From NCBI GenBank assembly GCA_004295085.1, contig SHNF01000002.1, positions 62,001 through 126,000 on the forward strand: 64,000 bases of DNA, written 5' to 3'. The position numbers were made by a program, and so were the translations under genes. The DNA is from Planctomycetota bacterium (GTDB lineage Bacteria > Planctomycetota > UBA1135). Positions 52,033 through 61,607 of this stretch are shown one piece after another. The notes beneath the pieces were generated by a model that was not told where the DNA came from, made no database searches, and saw only the letters and a program-made list of their open reading frames with translations. Positions within the stretch are counted from its first letter, which is position 1; every line of letters begins with the position of its first letter.

Positions 52033-53831
52033 AGCTGCGTCTGGTACTGGCCGGCGGCGCCGCGGCGCTGGCGACGCTGGGAGCCACCTGCGGCGGCGAC
52101 GGCGACTTCGAGCCGGCGCCGTTCAACCCGCACCCGCCTGTGTTCAACCCGAACCTGTCGCGGCCGACGGCGCAGCAGCTGCAGGTGCAGATGGCCTACA
52201 ACCTGGCCGACGGCAGGATCTACGGCCACGTGATCTGGCCGGCCAACCGCGGTCACCTCTCCGCCTTCTACCTGTTCCAGGACGGCGCCTGGTCGCTGCA
52301 GGGCGAGGCCCGCCGCGAGCTGCTGGAGACCGGCGCAGTCGCCTCGGCGGAGTCACGCCTGTCGCTGATGTGGGGCGACGCCGCCGCAGCCGCGTCCACG
52401 CCGAACTTCCAGCAGCTCGGCTGCGCACTGGCCTGCCACGACGACGGCCACCACATGCCGGGCTGGGTCGAGGACGGCAGCGACGAGCACCAGAGCATGC
52501 ACCTGCCGCCGGCGCCGTTCTACGAGGATACGTCCCTGGACCTGTGGGCCTGGCGCGCCCACACCGCGGCGCCGATCGGCTACTGGAGCGACGAGATCCT
52601 GGACGACACGCAGCCGGTGCACGACGGACACCAGCACGGGGAGGCGGCCATGCACCCCGACGAAGGCTCAGGCGGCTTCGAGGAGAACCTGCTGCTCGGC
52701 GGGAACCCGGTCCTGGTGTACGACGCCGCGACCACCGTCAACGGCAGCTACGCCGTGCCCATGGCTCAGCTGGCCAGCACGCCGGACTACTTCTTCACCG
52801 ATCCGGCCAATCCCGGCGGCGTCACCGGCTTCAGCGGTCCCCTGGCCATGTCCTACGCCGACGCGGCGGCACAGGGCTACACGCCGGTGGAAGGCGACAC
52901 GGTGCCCTTCTGGGTGCTGTCGCAGCCGCAGGGCAGCCGCGGGGACATCCTGGCGGTGATCAGCCCGGACGGCGGAGTGACCGTGGCCGAGCAGTCGTTC
53001 TACGACGCGGCGGCCGGCGTCTGGCACTCGTACTTCACGCGCAGCATGACGGGGAGCCCCGGAGACCTGCGCTTCGTGCGCAACCGCCAGTACGTGGTCG
53101 CCTTCGCCGTGCACCGCGACCTGACCGAAGGGCGCGACCACTACATGTCCTTCCCGCAGGTGGTGTGGATCGAGGATCCGCGCAATCCCGGCGGCTTCGC
53201 CGGCTCGGACTTCACCGCCGTGCAGCTCACCGTGCCCGGCGAGGTTCCGGACTTCTCCGACACCACTGCGTACCCTCCGTTCACGGTGGACATGGTCCTG
53301 CCGGGCGTGCTGTCCTTCGAGTTCCTCACGGACACGCGCGAGGCGGACTACATCTTCGGCCAGACGCACGGCGGCTACGACGACCTGCTGCCGGCGGTCA
53401 CCGGCCCGGTCGGGATCGGCTGCCGCGCCTGCCACACTCTGCGCGACGACGACCCCTTCACGCCGTTCCTGGAGGGCGGCTCGCTCGAATTCAAGACGGC
53501 GCGGCGCGGCGGCCTGTTCGAAGCCACTCCCATCTCGCTGGAGTTCAACGTCCGGCCGGTCCTGGACAGCCGTTGCCTGCCCTGCCACGCCCCGGGCGGC
53601 AGCGCCGCCGCCATCCCGTTCTCCGGCGTGCCTTCGGACCAGGTGTACGGCAGCCTGATCGCCCCCGGGCGCGTGACCTGGCCTCGTCCGGCGCGGTCGC
53701 CGCTGCTGCGCGTGCCGGCCGCGGACCAGGACGGCAATCATCCCCCGGAGCCGCCCCTGGACGGCTTCGACGGCAGTCCTGACTACCAGCGCATGCTGTA
53801 CTGGATCCTGTACAACGCGCCCAACAACTGA
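52029..53831 (+). CDS. ethylbenzene-dehydrogenase-like haem-domain protein with extra C-terminal haems
   Basis: 600-aa exported protein from ATG 52029 (ATGA overlap). The signal peptide is followed by a possible lipid-anchor Cys (A-T-C, atypical lipobox). Residues 30-380 resemble the haem-binding domain of ethylbenzene-dehydrogenase-related proteins: L-G-C-A-L-A-C-H-D-D-G-H-H-M (a C-x3-C-H haem motif with a following His/Met), and F-P-Q-V-V-W-I-E-D-P. The C-terminal part has two C-x-x-C-H motifs (C-R-A-C-H near 459-463; C-L-P-C-H near 518-522) in a cytochrome-like module. So at least three haems. Role inferred: terminal or entry haem protein of the porin-cytochrome conduit. Confidence 0.8.
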   Translation: MKLRLVLAGGAAALATLGATCGGDGDFEPAPFNPHPPVFNPNLSRPTAQQLQVQMAYNLADGRIYGHVIWPANRGHLSAFYLFQDGAWSLQGEARRELLETGAVASAESRLSLMWGDAAAAASTPNFQQLGCALACHDDGHHMPGWVEDGSDEHQSMHLPPAPFYEDTSLDLWAWRAHTAAPIGYWSDEILDDTQPVHDGHQHGEAAMHPDEGSGGFEENLLLGGNPVLVYDAATTVNGSYAVPMAQLASTPDYFFTDPANPGGVTGFSGPLAMSYADAAAQGYTPVEGDTVPFWVLSQPQGSRGDILAVISPDGGVTVAEQSFYDAAAGVWHSYFTRSMTGSPGDLRFVRNRQYVVAFAVHRDLTEGRDHYMSFPQVVWIEDPRNPGGFAGSDFTAVQLTVPGEVPDFSDTTAYPPFTVDMVLPGVLSFEFLTDTREADYIFGQTHGGYDDLLPAVTGPVGIGCRACHTLRDDDPFTPFLEGGSLEFKTARRGGLFEATPISLEFNVRPVLDSRCLPCHAPGGSAAAIPFSGVPSDQVYGSLIAPGRVTWPRPARSPLLRVPAADQDGNHPPEPPLDGFDGSPDYQRMLYWILYNAPNN

Positions 53832-53846
53832 GCGTAGGAAATTCCG

Positions 53847-54512
53847 GTGAAGCCACTCGCCTGCCTGATCGCCGCTGCCCTTCCCTGCCTGGCCCTGGCC
53901 TTCGCCCAAGAGCCGGCGCCGGCGCCCAAGAAGACTCCGCAAGACGACGCCAGCTACATCGGCGCGGTGTCGTGCCGGAGCTGCCACCGCTCCAAGGCCA
54001 AGGGTGAACAGTACGTGCACTGGTCCACCAAGACCCCGCACCCCAATGCCTACGACACGCTGGCCTCGGAGAAGTCCAAGGAGGTGGCGGCAAAGCTCGG
54101 GGTCGCCGACCCGCAGAAGGACCCGGCCTGCCTGCGCTGCCACGCCACCGCCTTCGGAGTGGACGCGAAGAAGATCGAGAAGAGCTTCAAGCCGGAGATG
54201 GGCGTGCAGTGCGAGAGCTGCCACGGCCCTGGGAGTTACCACAAGGAGCAGCGCCTGAAGGCCGCGGCCGCCAAGGGCGCGGACGCGGCGCAGGCGGCGT
54301 CGAACACCACCCTGGACATTCCCAAGGACGAGATCCGCCTGCCCACCGAGGCGGTCTGCCGCTCCTGCCATAACCAGGACTCGCCCACCTACAAGCCCTA
54401 CGAGCACAAGGAGTTCCTGCCCAAGGTGGCGCACCCCAACCCCCAACGCAAGCGCGCCGCGGAGGCCGCGCCGGCGGATGGCGCACCGCAGGCCCCCAAG
54501 ACCGGCGGCTAG
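53847..54512 (+). CDS. tetrahaem cytochrome c, c554-like
   Basis: 221-aa periplasmic protein, GTG start 53847 preceded by AGGAAA. The signal peptide spans residues 1-20. Four C-x-x-C-H motifs: CRSCH (about residue 43), CLRCH, CESCH and CRSCH. The opening Y-I-G-A-V-S-C-R-S-C-H ... H-W-S-T-K-T-P-H-P pattern is shared with cytochrome c-554 and NrfA-type tetrahaem proteins. It probably shuttles electrons between inner-membrane donors and the multihaem conduit. It has a Pro/Ala-rich, low-complexity C-terminus. Confidence 0.85.
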   Translation: MKPLACLIAAALPCLALAFAQEPAPAPKKTPQDDASYIGAVSCRSCHRSKAKGEQYVHWSTKTPHPNAYDTLASEKSKEVAAKLGVADPQKDPACLRCHATAFGVDAKKIEKSFKPEMGVQCESCHGPGSYHKEQRLKAAAAKGADAAQAASNTTLDIPKDEIRLPTEAVCRSCHNQDSPTYKPYEHKEFLPKVAHPNPQRKRAAEAAPADGAPQAPKTGG

Positions 54513-54588
54513 CATCTCCGCAACCGCCACGCGGGTCCTCACGTCCCCCATTCCAGAACTCCGCTTCCGAGCTCCAGAGTACGAACGC

Positions 54589-55512
54589 ATGAAAACCAAC
54601 CGTCCCTTCCTCACCCTCGCCGCGGCCGGCGGCCTGACCGCCCTGATGACCTCTCCGGCCGGGGCCTTCCTGCTGTACTCCAGCGGCCCGATCAACGACC
54701 GGGCCAGCAACCCGCCGAGCTACGCCAACTGCACGTCGTGCCACACCACGAATCCGGTGAACTCGGGCGATGGCGGGGTGGCCATCAGCGGCGTGCCGGC
54801 GGAATACACGCCGGGAGCAACCTACCCCATCACGGTCATGCTCCAGGATCCGAACCAGCGCCGCTGGGGCTTCGAGATCGCCGTGTTTGGACCCAATGAC
54901 AACAACATCGGCACCACGACGATCACCAACGCCAACCTTACCCAGAAGTCCACGGTGGGCGGGCGCAGCTGGATCAAGCACACCACCGCGGGCACCTTCG
55001 CCGGCACGGTGAACGGCCCGGTGTCGTGGAGCTTCGACTGGACGGCGCCGGCCGCGCCCGGCGGCATCGCCTTCTTCTACGTCTCCGGCAACGCCGCCAA
55101 CAACAACGGCTTCAACACCGGGGACTTCATCTACAACAGCTCCACCGCGGCTGCGCCGGCGGGCGCCGCGCATGCGGATTCCACCTTGATCCTGCAGCCG
55201 GACAGCATCAGCTTCCGCCGCGGGCGCAGCGTGACCGTGCGCGCGCGGGTGCGCAACCATACGTCCAGTGCGCAGAGCTACGACCTGGTGTCGCGGGTGC
55301 GGCTGCCGGGCGGCAGCTTCTTCCCCCCCGCCGGCTCGCTGCTGCCGCCCATCGGGCTGAGCCTGGCCGCCGAGGGCTTCACTCAGGCCAGCATGACGCA
55401 CATGATCCCGAGCGGCGCGCCGCTGATCACGGCCACTTACGAGGCTTTCATACAGGACGCCGGAGGCAACCCCGTGGACATGGACAACTTCACGTTCAGC
55501 GTGACTCCGTAG
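54589..55512 (+). CDS. choice-of-anchor V domain protein, monohaem, copy 1
   Basis: 307-aa exported protein. The signal peptide ends near residue 26 (S-P-A-G-A). Just after it is a single C-T-S-C-H motif (Cys49 to His53) between N-C and N-S-G-D-G-G-V. Then a Reeler/choice-of-anchor V beta-sandwich: G-V-P-A-E-Y-T-P-G-A-T-Y-P-I-T-V, R-R-W-G-F-E-I-A-V-F, F-Y-V-S-G-N-A-A-N. The C-terminal 80 residues are another beta-sandwich (S-V-T-V-R-A-R-V-R-N-H). Likely a periplasmic or surface haem protein associated with the cytochrome cluster. Close tandem paralogue of the next gene. Confidence 0.8.
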   Translation: MKTNRPFLTLAAAGGLTALMTSPAGAFLLYSSGPINDRASNPPSYANCTSCHTTNPVNSGDGGVAISGVPAEYTPGATYPITVMLQDPNQRRWGFEIAVFGPNDNNIGTTTITNANLTQKSTVGGRSWIKHTTAGTFAGTVNGPVSWSFDWTAPAAPGGIAFFYVSGNAANNNGFNTGDFIYNSSTAAAPAGAAHADSTLILQPDSISFRRGRSVTVRARVRNHTSSAQSYDLVSRVRLPGGSFFPPAGSLLPPIGLSLAAEGFTQASMTHMIPSGAPLITATYEAFIQDAGGNPVDMDNFTFSVTP

Positions 55513-55521
55513 TCCGGCCGC

Positions 55522-55527
55522 TAGGAT
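55522..55527 (+). promoter_or_regulatory. -10 element (TAGGAT), leaderless type
   Basis: TAGGAT ends 7 nt before GTG 55535. An ATG overlaps the hexamer at 55526 but is too close; the GTG yields a cleaner signal peptide. This implies the second copy has its own promoter. Confidence 0.5.
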
Positions 55528-55534
55528 GGGCGGC

Positions 55535-56455
55535 GTGCAACGACGCCGCCCGCTCCTGGTCCTGTGCCTTGCCGCCGTTCCGGCCGCGCTGGTGGGCTCC
55601 CCCGCGGGAGCCCACCTCATTTATTCCAGCGGTCCTCCCGACGACCTGGCCAGCAACCCTCCGTACTATGCCAACTGCACCCAGTGCCACGGCGGTTTCG
55701 TGAACTCCGGCGACGGGGGGCTCGTGATCGAAGGTGTCCCGGCCGAGTACACGCCGGGGGTGAAGTACCCGATCACGGTCACCCTGGGCGACCCGGGGCA
55801 GCGGCGCTGGGGTTTCGAGGTCGCGGTGTTCGGCGCCGCCGGCAAGGACATCGGCGTGACCACGATCACGGACTCCGCGCACACGCAGAAGTCCGCGCTG
55901 GGCCACCGCAGCTGGATCAAGCACACGGGCGCCGGGACCTTCCCCGGCACGCTCAACGGCCCGGTCTCCTGGACCTTCGACTGGACCGCGCCGCCGGCCG
56001 GCTCCGGCACGGCCTTCTTCCACGCCTCGGGCAACGCCGCCAACAACAACTTCTCCACCAACGGCGACTTCATCTACAACACGGCCACGGCCTCCGCGGA
56101 AGCCGGGGCCGCCCACTCCGACGCCACGCTGGTCCTGCAGCCGGACACGCTGTTCTTCGCGCGCGGCCGCAACGTGACCATCCGCGCGCGCGTGCGCAAC
56201 CACAGCTCTGCGGCGCAGACCTGGTTCGTGGTGTCGCGCGTGCGCATGCCCAGCGGCCGTTTCTTCCCGGCCGCGGGCTGGCTGCTGCCGCCGCAGGGCG
56301 TCAGCCTGGCGCCGCAGGGCTGGGCCGAGGCCAGCCTGACCCACGCCGTGCCGGGCACGGCTCCGCTGCTCAGCGCGTACTACCAGGGCCAGGTGCTGGA
56401 CGGCAGCGGCAACTCGCTGGACGTCGCCAAGTTCCGCTTCGTGGTGACGCCCTAG
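55535..56455 (+). CDS. choice-of-anchor V domain protein, monohaem, copy 2
   Basis: 306-aa tandem paralogue of the preceding protein. The start GTG 55535 gives M-Q-R-R-R-P-L-L-V-L-C-L-A-A-V-P, a typical signal peptide; ATG 55526 is the alternative. One C-T-Q-C-H haem motif, then the same order of segments (G-V-P-A-E-Y-T-P-G, R-R-W-G-F-E-V-A-V-F, H-A-S-G-N-A-A-N-N-N, R-N-V-T-I-R-A-R-V-R-N-H). By eye the copies are alike over their whole length but differ at many positions, so the duplication is old. It ends exactly where the convergent murJ ends (0 nt gap). Confidence 0.8.
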   Translation: MQRRRPLLVLCLAAVPAALVGSPAGAHLIYSSGPPDDLASNPPYYANCTQCHGGFVNSGDGGLVIEGVPAEYTPGVKYPITVTLGDPGQRRWGFEVAVFGAAGKDIGVTTITDSAHTQKSALGHRSWIKHTGAGTFPGTLNGPVSWTFDWTAPPAGSGTAFFHASGNAANNNFSTNGDFIYNTATASAEAGAAHSDATLVLQPDTLFFARGRNVTIRARVRNHSSAAQTWFVVSRVRMPSGRFFPAAGWLLPPQGVSLAPQGWAEASLTHAVPGTAPLLSAYYQGQVLDGSGNSLDVAKFRFVVTP

Positions 56456-58006
56456 TCAGCGCCGGCGCCGTAGCGCGCGCACCAGCTCGCGGAAGTCCTC
56501 GGGCAGCAGCCAGGCGGTCGCGACGGCCCCGGCCGCCGCTCCGGCCGCGATGCACGCGCCCAGCCCCCACGGCGTCGCCGCCGCGGCGCCGAGCCCCCGG
56601 CTGGCGCCGTAAGCCGCCGCCCCGCACAGCGCCGCCGGCGCCAGCAGGCGCGGCATCCGGCTCCACGCCAGCGGCGCGCCGATCTCCAGACCGCGCAGGC
56701 CCACGGCCAGCAGCAGCGCCTGCACGGTCAAGGCCGCGGAGGTGGCGTAGGCGGCGCCCGGGACACCGAGGACGGGCAGGAGCAGCACGTCCAGGACCAG
56801 GTTCAGCGGCACGATGACGCAGGCCGCCAGCGCCGGGCCGCGGAAGTCGCCGCGGCTCTGGCGCACGCGCGTGAGCAGGCCGGCCACGGTGGCGGCGGGC
56901 AGGCCCCACAGGTACGCGCGCACCGTGGCGGCCAGGATGACGGTGTTCTCCGCGCCGAAGCGGCCGTGCTCGAACAGGACCCGGATCACCGGCACGGCCA
57001 GCACGTACAGGCCCGCCGCCGACAGGAAGGTCAGGAGCAGCGTCATCTCGACCGTGCGCCGCAGCGCCTGCGTGAGCTCGCCGTAGCGTCCCTCCGCCGA
57101 CAGGCGCGCGAACAGCGGCGCGGTTCCGGTCACCGCCGCGATCCCGAGCACCGCGAGCGGCAGCTGCAGCAGCCGGTTGCCATGGTAGGCGTAGGTGTTG
57201 GCGGACGGATCCACCATCGTGCGCACCAGGATCTGGTCCACCGCCAGGTTGATCTGGAACACGGCGACGCCCAGCAACGCAGGCAGGAAGTCGCGGAAGG
57301 TGCGCAGCACCGTGCCGTCGCCGGGACGAAGCTCGGGACGCAGCGGCATCCCGAGCCGGCGCAGGCCCGGGAGCTGGAGCCCCCACTGCACGACGCCGCC
57401 GGCCAGCAGCCCCAGGCACAGCAGCGCCATGCTGCGGTAGCTCGGATGGTCGGGCAGCAGCGTGAGCGCCGCCAGCACGCCGATCCAGACCACGTTGAGC
57501 AGCACCGGCGCCAGCGCCGGCAGGTGGTACATCCCGGCCAGGTTCTGTGGAGCGGCGTACAGCGCCGTCAGGCAGATCGGCACCAGGTACGGCAGGATGA
57601 TCAGGCTCAGGACCAGGGTCTCGCGCCAGGCAGCGCTCAAGTCGTCTCCCCAGCGCCACAAGGCCAGGGCCATGCCGGCCTCGCTCAGCACAAGCACGCC
57701 CACCAGGCAGGCGGCCAGGAAACCGTGAAAGCGCGCGAACAGGCGCGCCTCCGCCTCCGGCCCGCGGCTCAGGCGCTCGCGGGCCAGCGCCGGCTGGATC
57801 GCCGCCGACGCCGCTCCCTCCCCGAGCAGGTCCCGGAACAGGTTCGGAACGATCCAGGCGTAATTGAACGCGCCGGATTCCGGCGACACGCCCACGGTCA
57901 CGGCCATGATGCAGTCGCGCACAAAGCCGAGCACGCGCGAGAGCAGGGTCCAGAGCGAGGTCACGAGCGTGCCCCGGAACGCCGTGCGCCCGGTCATCGG
58001 TGGCAT
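56456..58006 (-). CDS. murJ: lipid II flippase MurJ
   Basis: 516-aa polytopic membrane protein (about 14 TM helices) that moves lipid II across the inner membrane. N-terminal L-S-R-V-L-G-F-V-R-D and A-F-N-Y-A-W-I-V-P-N-L-F-R-D-L-L-G-E-G-A (about residues 45-64) are the MurJ/MviN signature. ATG 58006 lies 8 nt after TATAAC. The C-terminus has L-L-P-E-D-F-R-E-L-V-R-A-L-R-R-R. Combined with lpxD and dapF it indicates a peptidoglycan-containing diderm. Confidence 0.95.
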   Translation of the reverse strand: MPPMTGRTAFRGTLVTSLWTLLSRVLGFVRDCIMAVTVGVSPESGAFNYAWIVPNLFRDLLGEGAASAAIQPALARERLSRGPEAEARLFARFHGFLAACLVGVLVLSEAGMALALWRWGDDLSAAWRETLVLSLIILPYLVPICLTALYAAPQNLAGMYHLPALAPVLLNVVWIGVLAALTLLPDHPSYRSMALLCLGLLAGGVVQWGLQLPGLRRLGMPLRPELRPGDGTVLRTFRDFLPALLGVAVFQINLAVDQILVRTMVDPSANTYAYHGNRLLQLPLAVLGIAAVTGTAPLFARLSAEGRYGELTQALRRTVEMTLLLTFLSAAGLYVLAVPVIRVLFEHGRFGAENTVILAATVRAYLWGLPAATVAGLLTRVRQSRGDFRGPALAACVIVPLNLVLDVLLLPVLGVPGAAYATSAALTVQALLLAVGLRGLEIGAPLAWSRMPRLLAPAALCGAAAYGASRGLGAAAATPWGLGACIAAGAAAGAVATAWLLPEDFRELVRALRRRR

Positions 58007-58014
58007 GGGGCCGG

Positions 58015-58020
58015 GTTATA
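58015..58020 (-). promoter_or_regulatory. -10 element (TATAAC), leaderless type, murJ
   Basis: Minus-strand TATAAC ends 8 nt before ATG 58006; the spacer is GC only. It shares the 60-nt divergent region with the glycosyltransferase promoter. Confidence 0.5.
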
Positions 58021-58054
58021 GCCCGCGCCGCCTCCGCGCACCAAAAGGTCCGCC

Positions 58055-58060
58055 TAAGAT
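58055..58060 (+). promoter_or_regulatory. -10 element (TAAGAT), leaderless type
   Basis: TAAGAT ends 7 nt before ATG 58068 of the glycosyltransferase; no Shine-Dalgarno in between. Confidence 0.55.
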
Positions 58061-58067
58061 TGCGCCG

Positions 58068-59096
58068 ATGCGGCTGGCCTTCGACGCGCGCGCCCGCGCC
58101 CGTCCCCACTCCTCTTACGCGCGCGTGCTGGCGCTGCTCCGCGACGCCGCGGCGGCCGTGGACCTCCCCTTCGAGGAGTGGAGCGGCGGTCCCTGCGCCG
58201 CCGACGTGCTGTGGAGCCCGCAGGCGGATCCGCCGCCGCTGCGCGGCCCGCGCCTCGTGCTCTCGGTGCACGACGTCAATCCGCTGCTGGCGGACGGGCG
58301 ACCGCGCTGGCAGCGCCTGCGGCGCGAGCTGGGCTTCCGCTGGCGGATTGCGCGCGCCGCGCGCGCCGCCTGGCGGGTCGCCACGGACAGCGAGGACGCC
58401 GCGGCGCGGCTCCGGCAGCGGTTCGGAAAGCTCCGGGAGAGCCTGCGCGTGGTTCCGCTGTACGCCGACCGCCGTTTCGCGCCCGGCGCGCCTTCGCCGG
58501 CCCTCGCCGGCACGCTGCAGCTCCAGCCGGGCTACGTTCTCTACCTCGGCGCCCTGCGCCGCCACAAGAACTGGGAGCGGCTGCTCGCCGCCTATGCGCG
58601 CCTGCCGCCGCCCGTGCGCGCCCGCCACCCGCTTGTGCTCGCGGGCAGCGCGCATCGCAGCGGCGATCGCCTGCGCGAGCTGGTGGCGCGGCTGCAGCTC
58701 CAGGACCACGTGCGCCGCTTCACGGACGTGCCCGACGCGCTGGTCCTCGACCTGTACCGCGGCGCCGCCCTGTTCGTGTTCCCCTCGCTCATGGAGGGCT
58801 TCGGCCTGCCCCCGCTGGAGGCCATGGCCTGCGGCGTCCCGGTGGTCGCCAGCAAGGCCACCTGCCTGCCGGAAGTCCTCGGCAACGCGCCCCTGTTCAT
58901 CGATCCGGAGGACGTGGACGCGATGACCTGGGCCATGGAGCGCGCGCTGGCGGACCCGTCCCTGCGCGAGCGGCTGCGCGAGCACGGCCTGCGCCGCGCC
59001 GCCGCGTTCCATCCCGTGCGGACCGGCCGCGCCATCGAGTCCGTGCTGGCGGAAGCCGTCCCGGGCAATCCACGAGCAGATCGATCAGGGTCGTAG
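58068..59096 (+). CDS. glycosyltransferase family 1/4 (GT-B fold)
   Basis: 342-aa retaining glycosyltransferase. N-terminal Rossmann-like half with L-V-L-S-V-H-D-V-N-P-L; C-terminal half with Y-V-L-Y-L-G-A-L-R-R-H-K-N (about 163-175), A-L-F-V-F-P-S-L-M-E-G-F-G-L-P-P-L-E-A-M-A-C-G-V-P-V-V (about 237-263, the E-x7-E donor site motif) and a final helix. Acceptor unknown: wall or surface polysaccharide is plausible next to murJ. A frame-extended start upstream is unlikely because ATG 58068 follows a -10 hexamer by 7 nt. Confidence 0.88.
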   Translation: MRLAFDARARARPHSSYARVLALLRDAAAAVDLPFEEWSGGPCAADVLWSPQADPPPLRGPRLVLSVHDVNPLLADGRPRWQRLRRELGFRWRIARAARAAWRVATDSEDAAARLRQRFGKLRESLRVVPLYADRRFAPGAPSPALAGTLQLQPGYVLYLGALRRHKNWERLLAAYARLPPPVRARHPLVLAGSAHRSGDRLRELVARLQLQDHVRRFTDVPDALVLDLYRGAALFVFPSLMEGFGLPPLEAMACGVPVVASKATCLPEVLGNAPLFIDPEDVDAMTWAMERALADPSLRERLREHGLRRAAAFHPVRTGRAIESVLAEAVPGNPRADRSGS

Positions 59097-59132
59097 CCGC
59101 CCATTCCCAGCGCTCGCAGCCGCCGGGCCGGA

Positions 59133-61607
59133 TCAGGCGGGAGCGACGGCGCCCTCGTCCTCCTCGTGCACGACCGGGGCCATGCTGGCCAGCGTGTCGC
59201 CCTCCTTGAGGCTCACCAAGCGCACGCCCTGGGTGGCCCGGCCCTGTTCGGAGATCGCGGCCACGGGGGTGCGCACCAGCATGCCCTGCTCGGTGCTGAA
59301 CAGGACGTCGTCGCAGCGGCTGGCGTTGAGCGCGTTCACCACCGGCCCGTTGCGCTCGGTGGTCTTGATGCCGACCACGCCGTGGCTGCCGCGGCGCGTG
59401 AGGCGGAATTCCTCGATCCGCGTGCGCTTGCCGTAGCCGTGCCGGCAGGCGATGAGGATGGAGTCGTCGGCCTTGCCGGTCACCAGGTCCACGACCTTGT
59501 CGTCGTCCCACAGCGCCGCGCCGCGCACGCCGGCGGCGGTGCGGCCCATGGGGCGCACGTCCTCCTCCGAGAAGCGCGCCACCTGCCCGCCGGCGGTGCA
59601 CAGCAGGATCTCCTCGCCCTTCTTCACCAGCGCGGTGCCGACGAGGCGGTCGCCCTCCTCCAGCACGGTGGCGATGATGCCGGCCGCGCGCGGGCGCGAG
59701 TACTGCGCCAGCTCGGTCTTCTTGACCTTGCCGCGCTCGGTGGCGAACAGCAGGTAGTCAGCCTCGTCGAAGCGGCGCGTGGCCTGGATCGAGCGGATCT
59801 CCTCCTCGGGCGCGATGCCCTCCAGGAAGTTGCGGATGCTGCGGCCCTTGGCCGTGCGCTCCAGGTTCGGCAGCTGGAACACCTTGACCCAGTACAGGCG
59901 GCCGCGGCTGGTGACGATCAGCAGGTAATCGTGGGTGCTGCACACGAACAGGTGCGACAAGGCGTCGCCCTCCACGGTGCGGCCGCCGGTGATGCCGCGG
60001 CCGCCGCGGCCCTGGGCGCGGTAGGCGACGACCGGGGTGCGCTTCACCAGCCCGGCTCGGCTGATGGTCACCACCACGTTTTCCTCGGTGACCAGGTCTT
60101 CGGTCAGGAAATCCTCCACCGAGCCGCCGATCTCGGTGCGCCGCTTTCCGGCGTAGCGTTTCTCCAGCTCGTCCAGGTCCTCGCCGATCATCTGGATCAC
60201 CAGGCGGTCTTCGGCCAGGATGCGCTGGTACCAGGCGATCTCCTGCTCCAGGCCCTCGATCTCCTGCTCCAGGCGCGTCACCTCGAGCCCGGTCAGCCGC
60301 CCCAGGCGCATGTCCACGATGGCCTGCGACTGCTCCGGGCTCAGGCCGAAGCGTGTTTCCAGGCGCCCGCGCGCCACCGGCGTGTCCGGCGAGGTCTTGA
60401 CCATCTCCACGACCTCGTCGATGTTGCGGATGGCGATCAGCAGCCCCTGCAGGATGTGCAGGCGCTTCTGCGCCTTGAGCAGGCGGAAGCGCGTGCGCCG
60501 GCGGATCACCTGGAAGCGGTGGTCGCGATAGGCCTCGATCAGCTCCTTGATGTTCAGCGTGCGCGGCCGGCCGTCCACCAGCACCGTGTTGCGGATGACG
60601 TATGTGCTCTGCAGCGGCGTGAACTTGTACAGCAGGTTCTCGACCACCGCGGGATCGGCGTCGTTCTTGAGCTCGATCACCAGCCGCATGCCATCGCGGT
60701 CGGACTCGTCGCGGACGTCGTGGATGCCCTCGATCCGCCCTTCCTTCACCGCCTCGGCGATCTTCTCGATGATGGCGTCCTTCTCGCGCTCGTACGGGAT
60801 CTCGGTGGCCACCAGGCGGTCGCGCTCGCGCCCCTCGCCGTGCTCGAGGTGCATGCGCCCGCGCAGCACCACCCGGCCGACGCCGGTGCCGTAAGCCGCG
60901 CCGATGCCCTCGATCCCGCACAGCACGCCGCCGGTCGGGAAATCGGGGCCCGGCAGCAGCTTCATGATCTCGGCGATGTCGCAGTCAGGCCGGTCCAGCA
61001 CCAGGCGGATGGCCGCGAACACCTCGCTGGGGTTGTGCGGCGGCAGCGACGTGCTCATGCCGACCGCGATCCCTTCCGAGCCGTTCACCAGCAGATTGGG
61101 GAAGCGTCCCGGAAGCACCACCGGCTCCATGCGCGTCTCGTCGTAATTGGCACGCAGGTCGACCGTGTCCTCCTCGAGGTCCGCCAGCATCTCGGCCGCC
61201 GGGCCGGCCAGGCGCGCCTCCGTGTACCGCATGGCCGCCGGCGGATCGCCGTCGATGCTGCCGAAGTTGCCCTGACCGTCCACCAGCACCTGGCGCAGGC
61301 GGAACGGCTGGGCCATGCGCACCAGCGTCGGATAGATGACGGACTCCCCGTGCGGGTGGTAGTTGCCTGAGGTATCGCCGGCGATCTTGGCGCACTTGCG
61401 GTACTTGGCGTTGGGACCCAGGTTCAGGTCGTTCATCGCCACCAGGATCCGCCGCTGCGACGGTTTGAGGCCGTCACGGACGTCGGGCAGGGCCCGGTCG
61501 TAGATGACGGACAACGCGTACGTCAGGTACGACTCCCGCATCTCCCTCTCGATCAGGGAGCTGCCGGCAGGCTCCGCGGCGGCTGTTTTTTCCTCCTCCA
61601 TGCTCAT
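59133..61607 (-). CDS. gyrA: DNA gyrase subunit A
   Basis: 824-aa type II topoisomerase subunit. The winged-helix/QRDR region reads [19 protein letters not shown]; the catalytic tyrosine is Tyr128 in A-A-M-R-Y-T-E-A-R. Ser89 corresponds to E. coli Ser83, and Pro93 replaces Asp87. The GyrA box appears as Q-G-R-G-G-R-G in the C-terminal pinwheel, supporting gyrase rather than topoisomerase IV. Start ATG 61607 or 61601: the latter has GGGGA 6 nt upstream and is a good alternative. gyrB is not in the window. 111 nt separate it from the upstream M48 gene. Confidence 0.96.
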   Translation of the reverse strand: MSMEEEKTAAAEPAGSSLIEREMRESYLTYALSVIYDRALPDVRDGLKPSQRRILVAMNDLNLGPNAKYRKCAKIAGDTSGNYHPHGESVIYPTLVRMAQPFRLRQVLVDGQGNFGSIDGDPPAAMRYTEARLAGPAAEMLADLEEDTVDLRANYDETRMEPVVLPGRFPNLLVNGSEGIAVGMSTSLPPHNPSEVFAAIRLVLDRPDCDIAEIMKLLPGPDFPTGGVLCGIEGIGAAYGTGVGRVVLRGRMHLEHGEGRERDRLVATEIPYEREKDAIIEKIAEAVKEGRIEGIHDVRDESDRDGMRLVIELKNDADPAVVENLLYKFTPLQSTYVIRNTVLVDGRPRTLNIKELIEAYRDHRFQVIRRRTRFRLLKAQKRLHILQGLLIAIRNIDEVVEMVKTSPDTPVARGRLETRFGLSPEQSQAIVDMRLGRLTGLEVTRLEQEIEGLEQEIAWYQRILAEDRLVIQMIGEDLDELEKRYAGKRRTEIGGSVEDFLTEDLVTEENVVVTISRAGLVKRTPVVAYRAQGRGGRGITGGRTVEGDALSHLFVCSTHDYLLIVTSRGRLYWVKVFQLPNLERTAKGRSIRNFLEGIAPEEEIRSIQATRRFDEADYLLFATERGKVKKTELAQYSRPRAAGIIATVLEEGDRLVGTALVKKGEEILLCTAGGQVARFSEEDVRPMGRTAAGVRGAALWDDDKVVDLVTGKADDSILIACRHGYGKRTRIEEFRLTRRGSHGVVGIKTTERNGPVVNALNASRCDDVLFSTEQGMLVRTPVAAISEQGRATQGVRLVSLKEGDTLASMAPVVHEEDEGAVAPA

